Below, one piece after another: positions 52,001-63,980 of a stretch of DNA of 64,000 nt. Position 1 is the first letter of the stretch, and each line of letters opens with the position of its first letter. The stretch lies in NCBI GenBank assembly GCA_000499405.2, contig HG738140.1, positions 1,507,024 to 1,571,023 of the forward strand, in the 5' to 3' direction. The stretch comes from Onchocerca volvulus (lineage: Eukaryota; Nematoda; Chromadorea; Rhabditida; Onchocercidae). A program made the position numbers and the translations under genes. The notes under the pieces are model-generated. The model did no database searches. It saw only the letters and a list, made by a program, of their open reading frames with translations, and was not told the DNA's origin.

Positions 52001-54857
52001 GAAACAACTTAATTGATGGTATTTCTAGATGACTTTTCATGCGTAAGAAAAAATTAGTAGCAGTGAGGGAAAAAAAAATATTCGAAAAATCAATATTAAT
52101 CCGAAAATGGCCAAAGTTTCAATATAAGGATAATCTAGAAAATAATGAACACAGTGTGGACGAAAAAAGTAAAAAAAAAAAGGATGTTTTCATAAAGACT
52201 AAGTTGTATTGTTGATAATAAGAAACTGTGTGAACTAAATATACAAGCAACCAAATACTATTCACATTAAAAACAAAGTAAGCTTGAATATCAAAAATAT
52301 GCAGTTTTTAGTTGAAAGCATATTTTCAATTCTAATTTTCTGAAAAATCGACTTCTTTATAATGAAACGAATAGAAACCCTTTCGCAGCTGCGACATGAA
52401 GTGCTGTAGCACCAGTTCGAGAATGTGGATGATCATGCAATTCACCATCCTTTAGCCACTGCTCTGCATCACGTCTCATTATTGTTAATTCTCTGCAATA
52501 CACATAACTACAATGTAAGCTTTTGAAAAAAAAAAAAGTCAGAATAACGAAAACTAATTTTTATGAGATCTAAAACTTAAATTTTTTGGTCATATTTCTA
52601 AAACTACCATATATTTAGAGATGACAGTCTGGCTGCAAATATGATCAATTAGAATGGATAAATCTTTCTTCAAAATCCACTACAACTAACTTGGAAAAGG
52701 TCTTCGGCAATACAACTATACTAGCACACAAAACGTGAAAATTACCTATTTCGACATTCATCAGGAATGATATTTTGTCGTTGATGTTCCTCTTCCAAAG
52801 CCAAACGACAATCATCTTCCTCTGCTAAGTCGACAGCTAATTCCTTATCGCTATTCGTTACAGAAAGATCAGCACCCTCTGAACACAGATATTCAACTAA
52901 ATCAACATTTCCACAACAAGCTGCTGCATGTAACGGAGTCCAACCTAAAATAAAAAAATGAATTTTTCTTTTAAAAAAAACAAAGAAAAATTTTCTAAAC
53001 AGTAATAACCAAAGATACTTTTACAAAGACGATGGTCGAACTGATTAAACATCATGGAATGAGCATGCTCATTTCGCAAACCAGGAGGTCAAAGAATTGG
53101 AATAGGATTTTCCTTCTTAAAAGATATTAAAACAGAAAAAGTTATTAACGAAAAGATGTCTATCAACTATGAATTTGCGACAGCGACTTTTCTCTTAACT
53201 CTTAAGAATAAATCTCCAATCAGTACGGGAATTACTGGCTCAATTTAGTTTTATTATTCAACAGCAATATTTTCTAAAACATGACCATTAATTTATAGTA
53301 AATAAAAAAAAAAATGAATAAACCTTCATTATCTTGCGCATTGACATTAGCTCCATGTTCTACTAAAAATTGCACTACTTTTGGTTTGCCATCGATAACT
53401 GCCTTAAATTTGCTTTGAATGAGTATTAACTGGAATATTACAAAAATTACTTCAGTTACACCATCTTTTTTACGAAGTGATGATGAAAGATAATGCAAAA
53501 TTGAAACATTGGCTTGGGTTGTATTTTAATAGTTGCAGTATTTATTAAGATTTTTTCGGATTTAATAGAAAGGATGGGCATTCAAATTGCAATCGATCAA
53601 AGGATTTTACTTTCCATAAACCTTTAACAGATATCAAACATCAAAATATTATAGTTATGAAATATCTAGGATAACTGGAAAGCTTAACTATAACTTTAAT
53701 AATCCCTTGAACAGATTTTGACAAGAAAAATTGATTTCAACTTTATTTTAATTCAAAAGTTGATTTTTAATATTTATTTTTAGCAAAAGTTGCAAAAAAC
53801 ATTTTATCAGGAACTAACTAGTTAGAGAAATAGAAATTAGACCTCAATCTCATCGAAAAAGAAAGTAAAAAAGTTGGCCACAATTAAAAGTTATTTGCAA
53901 CCTTAAGCGTAACAAATAGTTATCAATAAAGAAGCTGCAAAGACAAAAAAACCTGATGTAAGGCTGTAAGGCCATCAACTGTAGTAGTATTAATATTTGC
54001 ACCATCGTTCAGTAATGTTTGCACTTCCTCCAGATCACCACTTAAGCAAGCACTCAGAAATATGTCCTCGTCCTGTAAAGTATTTTTAATTTTTAAATAT
54101 TAGTTATTGTAAATAAAAATTCTCTACATAATTAGTCTGCTAAATGCTTCACTAGTAGCTGTAGGTACAATGACTTTCATAACATAATGAAACAAGAAAT
54201 CATGACTTAATCTCGAAATAGGTTATCTTGCATCATTGATATTAAAATCAAAGTTTTGGATATATATATATATATATATATTGAAATTTGGGTTGATAAA
54301 ATTAAAAAAAAAAAAACAGAATTAAAATACATCAGCAAGCTATATATATATATATATCAATAAACTTACTGTAAACTTGACTTTCAATTCACGACTAAGC
54401 TTTCGAACCGATGGCAAACGATTTGTTTCTGATGTTTCCCATTTCAGCAATTGTTCCTGAAATAAAACACGATAAAAAATAAAGACTTTGATTCCTTTAA
54501 TAAAAATATCAATTAAGAAATCTTAAAAGATCTATTAGCAAATCCATTTTAAGAGCTCTTTCCTTTCAATATTGTCATCATTCTTTATAAATGATAACTA
54601 ACATCATTTACAACAGTAAAAGAGAATGATTTCTTTTTTTTCAATTTGAATAAATCTATTTTAACGCTCCTCAAATAATCGAAAGCGTATCAAATAAACA
54701 AAACTAAAGAACTCTTTTTCATCCAATAAAAAAAATAAATTATGAAAAAAAACTGAGTCAACAAATAAATATTATATGAGGAGTATTATTCAAACAAACT
54801 ATTAAGATGAGATCAAATTAACAGTAAGGAGTAAACCTGCCGATATTCCATAACCAT
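43051..54857 (-). CDS. mel-11: myosin phosphatase targeting subunit (MYPT/PPP1R12), 19 exons
   Basis: Targets PP1 to non-muscle or smooth-muscle myosin and antagonises Rho kinase. Exons (minus): 54837-54857, 54370-54456, 53953-54072, 53324-53402, 52746-52944, 52379-52492, 51836-51998, 51401-51534, 50967-51179, 50209-50506, 49499-49647, 48445-48636, 47450-47545, 47100-47223, 46599-46712, 46198-46446, 45555-45713, 44790-44951, 43051-43137, for 919 aa. PP1-docking KVKF at 32-35; ankyrin repeats about 37-290 ([16 protein letters not shown] twice, [12 protein letters not shown]). The inhibitory Rho-kinase site RRSTQGV is conserved (Thr624, spanning exons 13/14), and RRVTGPV (Thr710) may be the second site. 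A coiled coil leads into the C-terminal leucine zipper [14 protein letters not shown]. Exon 4 and exon 13 use TTTAAG acceptors. Alternative first and last exons are listed separately. Confidence 0.93.
44198..44311 (-). CDS. mel-11: mel-11 alternative last exon (second leucine zipper)
   Basis: A 37-codon exon with its own TAG, between mel-11 exon 18 and the distal last exon. It starts behind a CTTAG acceptor in phase 0, exactly like the distal exon. Its [14 protein letters not shown] matches [14 protein letters not shown] of the distal exon and is followed by a unique tail (QQSTPTWPR). The two are diverged tandem duplicates. Use of this exon would give a 928-aa isoform ending differently. The choice probably depends on alternative splicing and polyadenylation. 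Confidence 0.8.
   Translation of the reverse strand, partial: ELKKLEKSNDSLRMENEALIRVLSKMSRQQSTPTWPR
54259..54358. repeat. paired (TA)n tracts
   Basis: Two TA dinucleotide runs (about 54259-54282 and 54342-54358) flank a poly-A in mel-11 intron 2. They are able to pair with each other. Confidence 0.7.
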
Positions 54858-56223
54858 GTTTTGTTTTTTCACTTTTTCTACCTGTCTCTTTGCAGGAATG
54901 AAATGATCTGCTACAATGATATGTATACTTATGTAATCAACCGAAAATATACGTAATAATAAAACATTCTTACTATTCGATTAAGCATAAGAGAAATATC
55001 ATTGTAAGACTATTCCAAATCATGCGAAGAAAAACGAAATTAAAACCGAGAAATAAATTTCGCAAAGAGTGTTATAATCCATTAATACTGATTCGTGAAA
55101 ATTAGATTAGCGAGGGATGAAGGGAAGAATAAAATGCAAATACAGACTAGATTCTGAATTTCGATTATATTTTCGTTTGCTTCTGAACAACTCAAACAAC
55201 GAATACTTTGAAAGAAAATATATTCAGAATATCAAGCTATTCTTTCATATGTATAAAAATATAAAAGACCAACTAAATAAAAAAGACTGATCTTATTTTG
55301 TACATTCGTCTAAACTCTTGTAACTGTAAAAGATGCAAAAAAACAACAAAGAGTACCATTAAAAACCGAACATTACAGGATGCTACAATTACTTAAGCTC
55401 TAACATCACGTTAAAGCTGATTCATTCTCGTTAAATGAAATATCGTTCGTTCAGTAAATGCAAAAGCATATAGTGCATCATTTGTTCAAAGAAAAAAATA
55501 ATTGAATTGCTAGTTGAAAAAAAGTCTTTTTTTTTCATTATGCAAAATGAATTCAACAAAATATGAATTCTGTGAAAATCATTATTCTTAAATAATTAAT
55601 AATTACAGACCAAAAAATTATTAGAGGAATTTCCCAGCATTAATGAATCTTTAAAATATGCAAGATTTAAATGGAAAACATTCACGTCTCAAGTGAAATA
55701 AAGCATATTTCAAAAATACAATTTTCGAGCATCATGCATATTTCAGCGTAGCTGAATCCATTTACTTTAGAATCCAAAATGCTTTAGAGACTGGAAGGAA
55801 AGATAAAAAACTGCAATTACCGACAAAAATTTGATTATTACACCATGGAAAACAAACAAAGTTACACTTGTGAATCTGACAAAAAATGCTCTCATCCTTA
55901 ACAGCTAAAATATTATTATGATGCACTATTAATTTCTTTTTTTTGACTTATTTAACCTAGTAATTTTAATATATTTTAGAACATCGAATACACCCACATT
56001 GAAATTTAATAGAAAATTAAAAGTTATATTAATTATCCGATTATAGATGATGAAAAATATATGTAATTTAACTCCATGCTTTAATAAAGAATGGACAAAT
56101 TCCTTTCCAATATCCATAACAACACGTATCGTAATTAGCAGAAATATAATCAATAAAAAGATGAAAATCAAGAAAACGTAAGCTACATCTTCAATAAAAT
56201 TATGTGAAGAGAAAAAAACAAAC

Positions 56224-56337
56224 TTTTCGCTTCCAAAGAACATTATTAGCCAAAATACTCTTGTTCTGTTGAAGGAAAGCAAAATGGGATGCTTCCAATG
56301 CGACATCCGAATCCTCTCTCACCATTCCACTATTCAT
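56224..56337 (-). CDS. mel-11: mel-11 alternative first exon
   Basis: 38 codons from an ATG (MNSGMVREDSD...) ending ...LWKRK at a GTTTGT donor (GT at 56222-56223) in phase 0. It can splice straight to mel-11 exon 2 (starts [10 protein letters not shown]), giving KRKEQLLKW, which resembles vertebrate KRNEQLKRW more than the short first exon (MVMEYRQ, 54837-54857) does. It implies a second promoter 1.4 kb upstream and a 950-aa product. Supported by frame, donor and junction similarity, not by homology of the first 30 residues. Confidence 0.55.
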
Positions 56338-57201
56338 TCGTTCGTTTTATATCAAAATAATAATTACAATAGTGTAAGTTATAGAAATCAGAATAGCAAG
56401 AAGAAAAAGCGATTTGATTCAGATGATCCAGACAGATTGGCTGCTTGATCAGAAGTAACATTCAACGGAATAATGATTACACATATCGATTCCCGAATGT
56501 CATCGAGAATGTCATATTATGCTTTGCTACTGTTTATCCTTTCTTTTTCACAAATAATATTACTATTCTTATTCCGTACCTCAAATTAGATTCTTGTTAA
56601 AGATTAAATTAATAATTACATAGAATCGATTTCTCCGGATTAAATAATAATAGAGTGCTACAGGTTAATACAAAATAAGCCCACAAGGCTGAAATTCGCA
56701 ATCCTTTTTTTCGACATTACAACAATATTATTAGTTCTCAAATAAAATTCGTTCACTATAATGTTACTTTGACGTTTCTTGACAGCCAAAATATCTCCGA
56801 AGAAATTTTACATTATGACTGCAATTTGATATTTCCTACAACAATAGTCGCAATATTTCAGTATTGCTGATACTCGTTGCACTACTAATTATAATTAAAA
56901 AAAAAATAGCGTTACTAATTACGATAACGATGACTATAAAGATTTGATAATAACAGATAACAACAGAGACATCTACTTATTTCACTAACTGCAAGGAGCG
57001 ATCGCGCGAAGCACTGTCGTCATGTCAAGGGTCCCACTTGACAACTTCTTTCCATCGACATCAACCAACTAACAAACTTGTCTCATTTCTCCTCTTCAAA
57101 ATGATTCTTTCTTTCCTCTCCGAGAACTTTAAAATTATCCTTTTCATACGTCATTTCTCCGAATTTTATCATCTCTATCCTTTATGTACATATATTTAGA
57201 A

Positions 57202-57300
57202 ATGTATGTCTCTATATCAATGTGTGTATGTGTGTATGTATGTATGTGGATACAAAAGAAATGTATGTATGTGTATGTCTGTGAAAACATATGCATGTGT
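57202..57300. repeat. TGTA/TG microsatellite
   Basis: Runs of TGTATG and TGTG repeats. They generate Cys/Val/Tyr-rich spurious frames on both strands. Confidence 0.85.
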
Positions 57301-57429
57301 ATCGGATTAACTATATTATTCAACAACAAACATTTCCATTCTTTCCTCTTTTTTACTCCTTGTGTCGAACTATGTCGTTATTATTGTCATTCGCCCAATT
57401 CAATAAATTGCAATATAGTCTATCATTCA

Positions 57430-57765
57430 TCAACTATTATTTATCAATTTGCATTACGATCATTATCATTACCATCACTATATAATTATTAATTACTAAT
57501 GTCCTTATCATCATTATCTTCATCACTATCACTATCGTTATCATTGTTATTCATCGCTGCTTTGTTGTCTTTATTGTCACTATTACTACAATTTATCATA
57601 TGTGATATGATTGTCACACTTAGTGTCATCTTTATCATTACCATTATTATCATCAATACCACTATCATTATTTTAATCGTTATTACTACACAATCGCTAT
57701 TATAATAAAGCTTCATTATGTAATTATCGTCATTATCAACTAAAACTATTATTATCTTCCCTATT
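57430..57765. repeat. degenerate ATC/ATT trinucleotide tract
   Basis: Dense ATCATT, ACTATC and TTATCATC repeats over more than 300 bp. The Ser/Leu- or Asn/Asp-rich open frames here are artefacts of it. Confidence 0.8.
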
Positions 57766-58184
57766 TATATTATTCTCATCGTGACGCATCATTATTAACT
57801 GGTACAAATGGAATAGAAACATAAATCGTAAAGTTGTCAAAATTGCCGAAATTTTGTTCGCGCAAATGCTAAGCAATCGATGACCGCAATTTCATCAAAT
57901 TTTGCCCTTTGTGTCTTGCCCTTTCCTAATCGTGAAATTTCATCAAAATATCAGTTCATAACCCCGTAATCATATCATCTAATCACAACCTCGTAATCAT
58001 ATCTAACAAAAGAATTTCCGACTGATAATGAACAACGACTTCTAGAATAGCCAATCAGATATGTAGCCAAACTTTTACGACTTAGAAAGAACGCTTTGCA
58101 ACTATTACTTCTCCCGGTCTTTGAACTAATTAGCTCGTTAATTAAGAGGTTTTCGTTTTTTCTATGTAAAACTGTACCATTCTA

Positions 58185-58440
58185 TTTTATTCCATTCTCC
58201 ATAGCATTCTATTCCACTTCATTACTATACCAATTTGGCTAAAAGATATCAGCGAATCCAATAGCATATTCAATTACTTGTATATTCAATTATCTGTGTA
58301 TCTAATTTGTAAAACTATTTTCTATTCTATTCTATTTCGTCTCATTCTATTATCTGTTAGCTTGGCCAAAGAACGCTAGCTGGCCTAATTGAATGTCTAT
58401 TTGTTTGTATATCCAATTATCTGTATGTTCAACTACTTTT
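58185..58440. repeat. two-copy imperfect repeat, about 120-130 bp
   Basis: Each copy contains CATTCTATTCC or TATTCTATT, then TTGGC(T/C)AAA or TTGGCCAAAGA, then TATTCAATTA or TATATCCAATTA, and finally ATCTGT(G/A)T. Internally diverged. Confidence 0.55.
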
Positions 58441-59639
58441 TTATTCATTTTTTTTTTTTTTTTAAATTATTTCAAATTGCACGTCGTATTACTTCGACTA
58501 AAATTAAAATTATAAGAAAGAAGCGGCCAATTGTAAACATATTAGACACTTTTTGAAAAAATATTATGAATCAATTGAAGATTATGAAGATGAAATTGAA
58601 CGGTTAAACTTGAAAGTTGAAAATTAAAGATTAAACTAACAAGTTTCACAAGATTAAAATAAGTCAAAAAAGTTGGATAACATAAAAATTTGACTTAATT
58701 TTTTCTTTTTTTTTTTTAAATAAAATTTTTATGAAAAACTGATTCAAGAATAATCAAATAAGCTAAATAATCTTGACAAACATAACTGAACCATGCCAAA
58801 AATGATAAACTTGGCTATATTCACCTTGGTATTGAATATTTTAGTAAGTTTTTGAAATCAATTATAATCATCGCTATTATTCGAAGTTTACTTTTTAATT
58901 TAACAGAAATTTATTTCGTTTAAGAGCAAATCGAAGTATCAATTAGTTAATTGATAGATGAAATATTTTTTCATTTTAACTGATAAATTCTGATATAACT
59001 GATAATTTCAATGTAACCGAAATATCATTGTAATTAATAAATTCTATCCAGCATTTCTTAATTACAAAACAGTATACATGTTCTCAATTATTGTAATATG
59101 AAGATATTTATAGCAATTTTTGATCGATTTTTTTTCTTTCTCCTTTATCTACTTCTATTAGTTTTTTATTTAGCAGTATCGCAATAACATAACTCTGGTA
59201 TAGATTCACTAAATGATTATTTTATCACTAAAAATTTTGATAATAAAATTATAAAGTTCGATAAAAAAAAACTTATGTAAGAGGAAGCAAATTGAGACAT
59301 GCTGTCTCACAAATTTTTAGATTTTAATGAAAAATCGAAACTTGATTAACGTCATAATTTTCATGATTAACCAGTTGAAGGATAGTAGCAGTAATTTTAA
59401 TTTATACTTTTCAGTAATTCAATATCAAAATAGTTGTTCGAAAATAAATACTCATTAGGCGGCTATGGAGTAAAATTTTTTCCGCCAGTTTTGATATCAA
59501 TAATCACTACAATGATAATAATATAACAAATGATAAATACAAAGTGCAATAATCGGAATAATTTGACGAAATACCACCTAAGAGAAAAAAGCTATTACGT
59601 AAATAACACAACTGCTTTTAATGTACTAAAAACATAAAG

Positions 59640-59760
59640 AAGAATTTGATCATTCTAATTAACTGATAAAGAATTTGATCATCTTAATTAACTGATAAGG
59701 AATTTGATCATGTCTTAATTAACTGATAAAGAATTTGATCATCTTAATTAACTGATAAAA
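59640..59760. repeat. four-copy tandem repeat, unit about 29-31 bp
   Basis: The unit AAGAATTTGATCATCTTAAT followed by TAACTGATA recurs four times with one- to two-base indels. Each copy contains TTAATTAA and TGATAA. Confidence 0.9.
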
Positions 59761-60674
59761 ATATAGAGCAAAGAAACAAAAAATGGAATAAATGAAATAT
59801 ATTCAATGCAAAGAAAAGAAAAAAGATCGATCGTCCATATTGGCAAGTTTTATGAAGTATCTCTGATACAAATGAGCTACTTTAATTCAATATCCTAACA
59901 TTCTTTCTTTTTTTTTTTCTTTTTTGTTAATTAAAAACAAATGGACAAAGTTTGAAAGTAAACTGCTGTTGTGGTGGAAATTTTTACAAATGAATGAAAT
60001 CTGAGAAAATTAGATGGAAGAAAGTTAGATAGAGAGAAAGATAATTGAAAAAAAAAAAAAAAAAAAAGATGAGATTCTTTGAAATAAAAAAAAATCTCTA
60101 AATTTCATTCAGAATGTTTACAGAGTTTGAATTTAAATCCATTTCATCTAATTTATTTTTGAAATAAATTACGTCATTATGGAAGTTGTAAAAAAGAAAG
60201 ATAAAATTCCTTCATTTATTTTTTGAATTGAAAAAGTATTTGTTATGTTAGGATAATAAATAAGAAATAACTATGTTGTAGTATGATCATTGATATGATA
60301 AATCATTATTGATTGATCAAAAATGCTATTTGGTTTTTTTTTTGACCCATTACTTTCATTCAAGTAGCAGAGTTATACAATAGCAATTTCATATCATTTT
60401 TTGCATTAACAACAAAATTTGCGAATACGCATTTGTGCAAATAAAAGAAAATTCGCAAATAAAAAAACTTCTGAAGACATTAAAGTATGGACTGGATACC
60501 GATTAGCCTTGAATACTAATGGTGAAGGTCTGGAATCTGAATATTCAAAACCTTGGCTGCCAAATCGACTTCGCTAAAACTTCTGAAAAATAAAAAAAGT
60601 AAAAAGACGTGTTACAACGAACGTTACACAAGAGAAGAATTCTCGATGAATATTAGTTTTAACAATTTTAAAAG

Positions 60675-60706
60675 AATGCTAATCGATCTTTTTCAGAATT
60701 AGCATT
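60675..60706. repeat. short perfect hairpin
   Basis: AATGCTAAT (60675-60683) pairs with ATTAGCATT (60698-60706), in non-coding sequence downstream of the HD-like gene. Confidence 0.7.
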
Positions 60707-60991
60707 TTATCTGTCAGTAGTCGATACCATAATACTAAGAAACGATGATAAATGATAACGATAACGATGATAAAAGGGATAGTTATTAACGGCTATTATC
60801 TTTGAATTTAGCATTAAATCTAGACTTCCTAATCAAATTTAATTTAAAATTCTCCAAATTTAAGGAATTAATTACGAAATAAAATATATAGTAATGCTCT
60901 AAAACCAAAAAAACAAAAAAAAGAAAATCAAAAATGATCATAAAAATAATTAGTGATAAGCGAATGACTAAAAATATCACCTCATCTTGAA

Positions 60992-63980
60992 TTATTTGGA
61001 TAATTCAGAAATTTCTCTTGCAATATTCTGACGAGCTTGAGTTTCAAATCGTTCTCTTAATTCTCGAGTTGCATAAATGTTCGGAATTCGCATAAATAAT
61101 TTTAAAATCTGGAAAAAACAAACGAGAAATAGAGCCAACAAGAAAAAATTTTATTGAAGCTTAGAGTCATCTTGCAGATTCTAATTGCATTTTTTTACAA
61201 GGAAAAACTTTTCTGAAAAAAAGTTTTTCAGAAAAAAAAAAGTTTTTCTTTTCTAATAATTATTTCCACAAAATCTTTGAAAGTATACGAAACAAAGCAT
61301 TTGGAATGATTTTCAAGATATGAATGCCTCATTACTCCTCATTAAAATATTTTTACGATTAACTACATCCCCTTAAATATAGAGAGAGAGAGAGAGAGAG
61401 AGAAAGAGGGAGAGAGAAAAAAAGAGAGAGAGAGAGGGAGAGATTAATTTCACTAAAAGTAATCTCGAAATGATTCACTAAATTAACATCATTAAAACGA
61501 CCAAGGACACATACATGACAATCATTTTTCAACCTTTTCTTATCACAATTTTCTATATATCTAACAAAAAAAAAAACTTTGGGGTGAAAGTTAAAACTTT
61601 TCTTTTTTTTCACATTAAATCTTTCTAAATATAGTCCGAAACGAAAAAATAAATGAAATGTAAAAATAATTAATGATTAATTAATTAATGAGGTATTTTA
61701 GTAGTGTAATTTTGCATTTTATCCTATTTTAATAGTTCCATTGAGAGATTTTTTTCCTAGAAAAAAGAAAAGTATTTCATTTTCAATAAATTGAAAAAGG
61801 TTAGAATTCTTGATGGCATATTTCAGTTGTATTTTATCAATACAAAGAAGGATGAAAAAATTTTTCAGGATATAAATTTCGCAAATGAATTTAAAAGATC
61901 CCAAATCGAAACGCAATTATCATCATTAGTTAATAGATATATTTAAAAAAAAAAAAAAAGTAACAAAATGGAACTTACAACTTTTATTAAAACCTCTCAA
62001 CCTTAATTTACTAACTTTCAATCTTTGTTGACGATATTCATCATCATTCAGATGATCATATTCTTTTCTGATATTTTTACTATTTATGTCATATTCGATC
62101 GGATTGACGCCCAAAAAAGCAACATCAAAATCTAGCAAGAAATGAATATCTTCTTCACCGTAAGTATCAATTGTCAAATGAGCATCTGTACAATGTTTTC
62201 CACTTCTGAGAATCAATGTTGTTGAATAATCTGCCTGAATTCAATCGATTGTTGTGCTTAAGAAGAAACAAAAAAAAATTTTTTTAAAAAAGTATGATAA
62301 ATTCGAGTTTCTCTTCAGTTATAAATTTCATTATTATGCTAATATTTTAATGCTACAGTTATCTTCCAAGGATTCTGTATCAAATTCTTCGCATGAAGTT
62401 TTTTTTCTAAACTAAAATCACTGCTTAATAATTACATTATCTGTTCAAATATTTTTAAAGATTTTTAAAGCTAATTTCACAATTCTCTCGCAATTACAAT
62501 CTTCTTATTCACCTTTAGAAAAGTTATTTTGTCATTAAAATTCATTTGATTACCTGATATAAAAGTTTATTTATACAATGAAAGCAGAAGAGAAACAACA
62601 TTGTCTAAAATCGAATTATAGGCCTGTCTTTGATTTCCTATGGTACTTCAGAATCTTTGATTTTGGGATATTCTAGGCCCATGGCTAAGAGATTCTATTC
62701 TCTTTTTGGCTCTACTTTTCGATCACAAAAAATTCTACCGAATCAAATGCTGTTTCTGATGAAAATTGTTGGAACAATTCGGCGCTTCGTTCTGCATTAT
62801 TGCTATGTTTCAGATCATGAACTGCACTGAAATATAATTCTCACTTTATTTTGATATTATTTTAAAATTTCAATCACTTTTTCAACTTACAATAATAATT
62901 CATTAATTATTCATTCCCAAATACTATTTCTTTAATAAATAAAGGCATTCTCTTCGAAGAGACAGAAATGACTGAGATATAATCAAATTCATTTCCTGTG
63001 TAAAAAAAAAAATTTTTTTTGCTGTTAATTATTTCGTTAATTATTTTTCTATATTGAATAATTAATTTTTTTTTTATATTTCTTGTTAATTATTCCACGA
63101 ATACGGATGTTAAGTACACGTAATCACGTATTGATAATACCTTCTTGAAATTATTAGCATTTTTCTCGGAATTATTGAAACGTAATTTCTATGTAACCTA
63201 TTGCATTTAAGATTTGCCTAGGGATATTTGTAGTAGAAAGATGGAACAGAAGTAATTATCGAACGAAAGAAATGAAAAATAAATAAAAATATAAATGATA
63301 AAAAATATCATTTTATCAGGAAATGCCATTTTCAATCCCGAATCTGGAATCAAATCGATATTTCCAATTTTTATTGCTTCAGTTACTTGGAATGAAATAC
63401 TGAATTAAGTTACTTGGAATTTAAGTTGATTCAAGTTTTCAAGTATTTAGAATGAAATACTTCAGTTGCTTAAGAAGAAAACATAGGTAATACTCATTTC
63501 TTATCATTATTAACTGCCTTTATCATTTAATCAAAAGTATGAACAAAGCTTACTGTAAGAAAAATATGGCAAAAGCAGTAGCCGTTTGGTCCTGAAACTT
63601 ATGCTTATATTCATCGAAAAGTTGAAACATATCGTTCAAATGTTTAAAATTATGAAATGCCCGCTCGTTATAAATACTCGTCAAATGTTTCCACCATTTT
63701 TCCTGAATTAATTGATCATTGTAAATCAAAGGTTAAATTAAGTTGAATAAGTTCAATTCACAATTCATAAGGATCAGTAATCATTGAAATCATTCTCTCA
63801 GAACATTGATGTAAAAATTTTGCCTTTAAAACAAAAGAATTAAAAGCAAACAAAATTGCATTTTCAATAACAATCAGTAAATTTAATTATATAGTAAACC
63901 TTCAATTCCGGTACAAATGCTGACGTTAAATCATTCCATCGCTCGAGTAAAGAAACCTCAAAGCTTGTGTTAGAATCCAT
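60992..63980 (-). CDS. HD-superfamily hydrolase-like protein (COG4339-like), 5 exons
   Basis: Resembles the predicted metal-dependent HD phosphohydrolases found in bacteria and fungi; substrate unknown. Exons (minus): 63900-63980, 63554-63702, 62739-62826, 62016-62234, 60992-61108, giving 217 aa, the usual family length. Family landmarks in order: LLERWNDL near the N-terminus, YNERAFHNFKHL (38-49), then AVHDLKHSNNAERSA, the LLDFDVAFLG segment, IRKEYDHLNDDEYRQQRLK and finally IYATRELRERFE with ARQNI. The catalytic HD doublet, normally FHDAVYD, reads FLHAVHD here (Leu76-His77) with all surrounding residues aligned, so metal-dependent activity may be lost. Donors and acceptors are good (GTAAGC, GTTAGT, TTTCAG); GTAGAA in exon 3 is weaker but keeps the frame. 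The start is 20 nt from the window edge, so an upstream exon is possible. Confidence 0.82.
61378..61443. repeat. (GA)n microsatellite
   Basis: About 66 nt of GA repeats with a few A or G interruptions, lying in the last intron of the HD-like gene. Confidence 0.9.

Larger units (their letters stand above)
56338..60991. other. intergenic region with microsatellites and tandem repeats
   Basis: Between the mel-11 upstream exon and the 3' end of the HD-like gene. Contains the repeats listed below. A possible signal-peptide-like exon (plus, 58793-58843: ATG, 17 codons, hydrophobic, then GTAAGT) has no convincing partner exon. A plus-strand frame ending at 60578 and an overlapping minus-strand frame were not resolved. 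I call no gene. Confidence 0.5.

Noticed and set aside
57144..57716. Several frames on both strands over the TGTA and ATC tracts
   Set aside because: Low-complexity translation of microsatellites.
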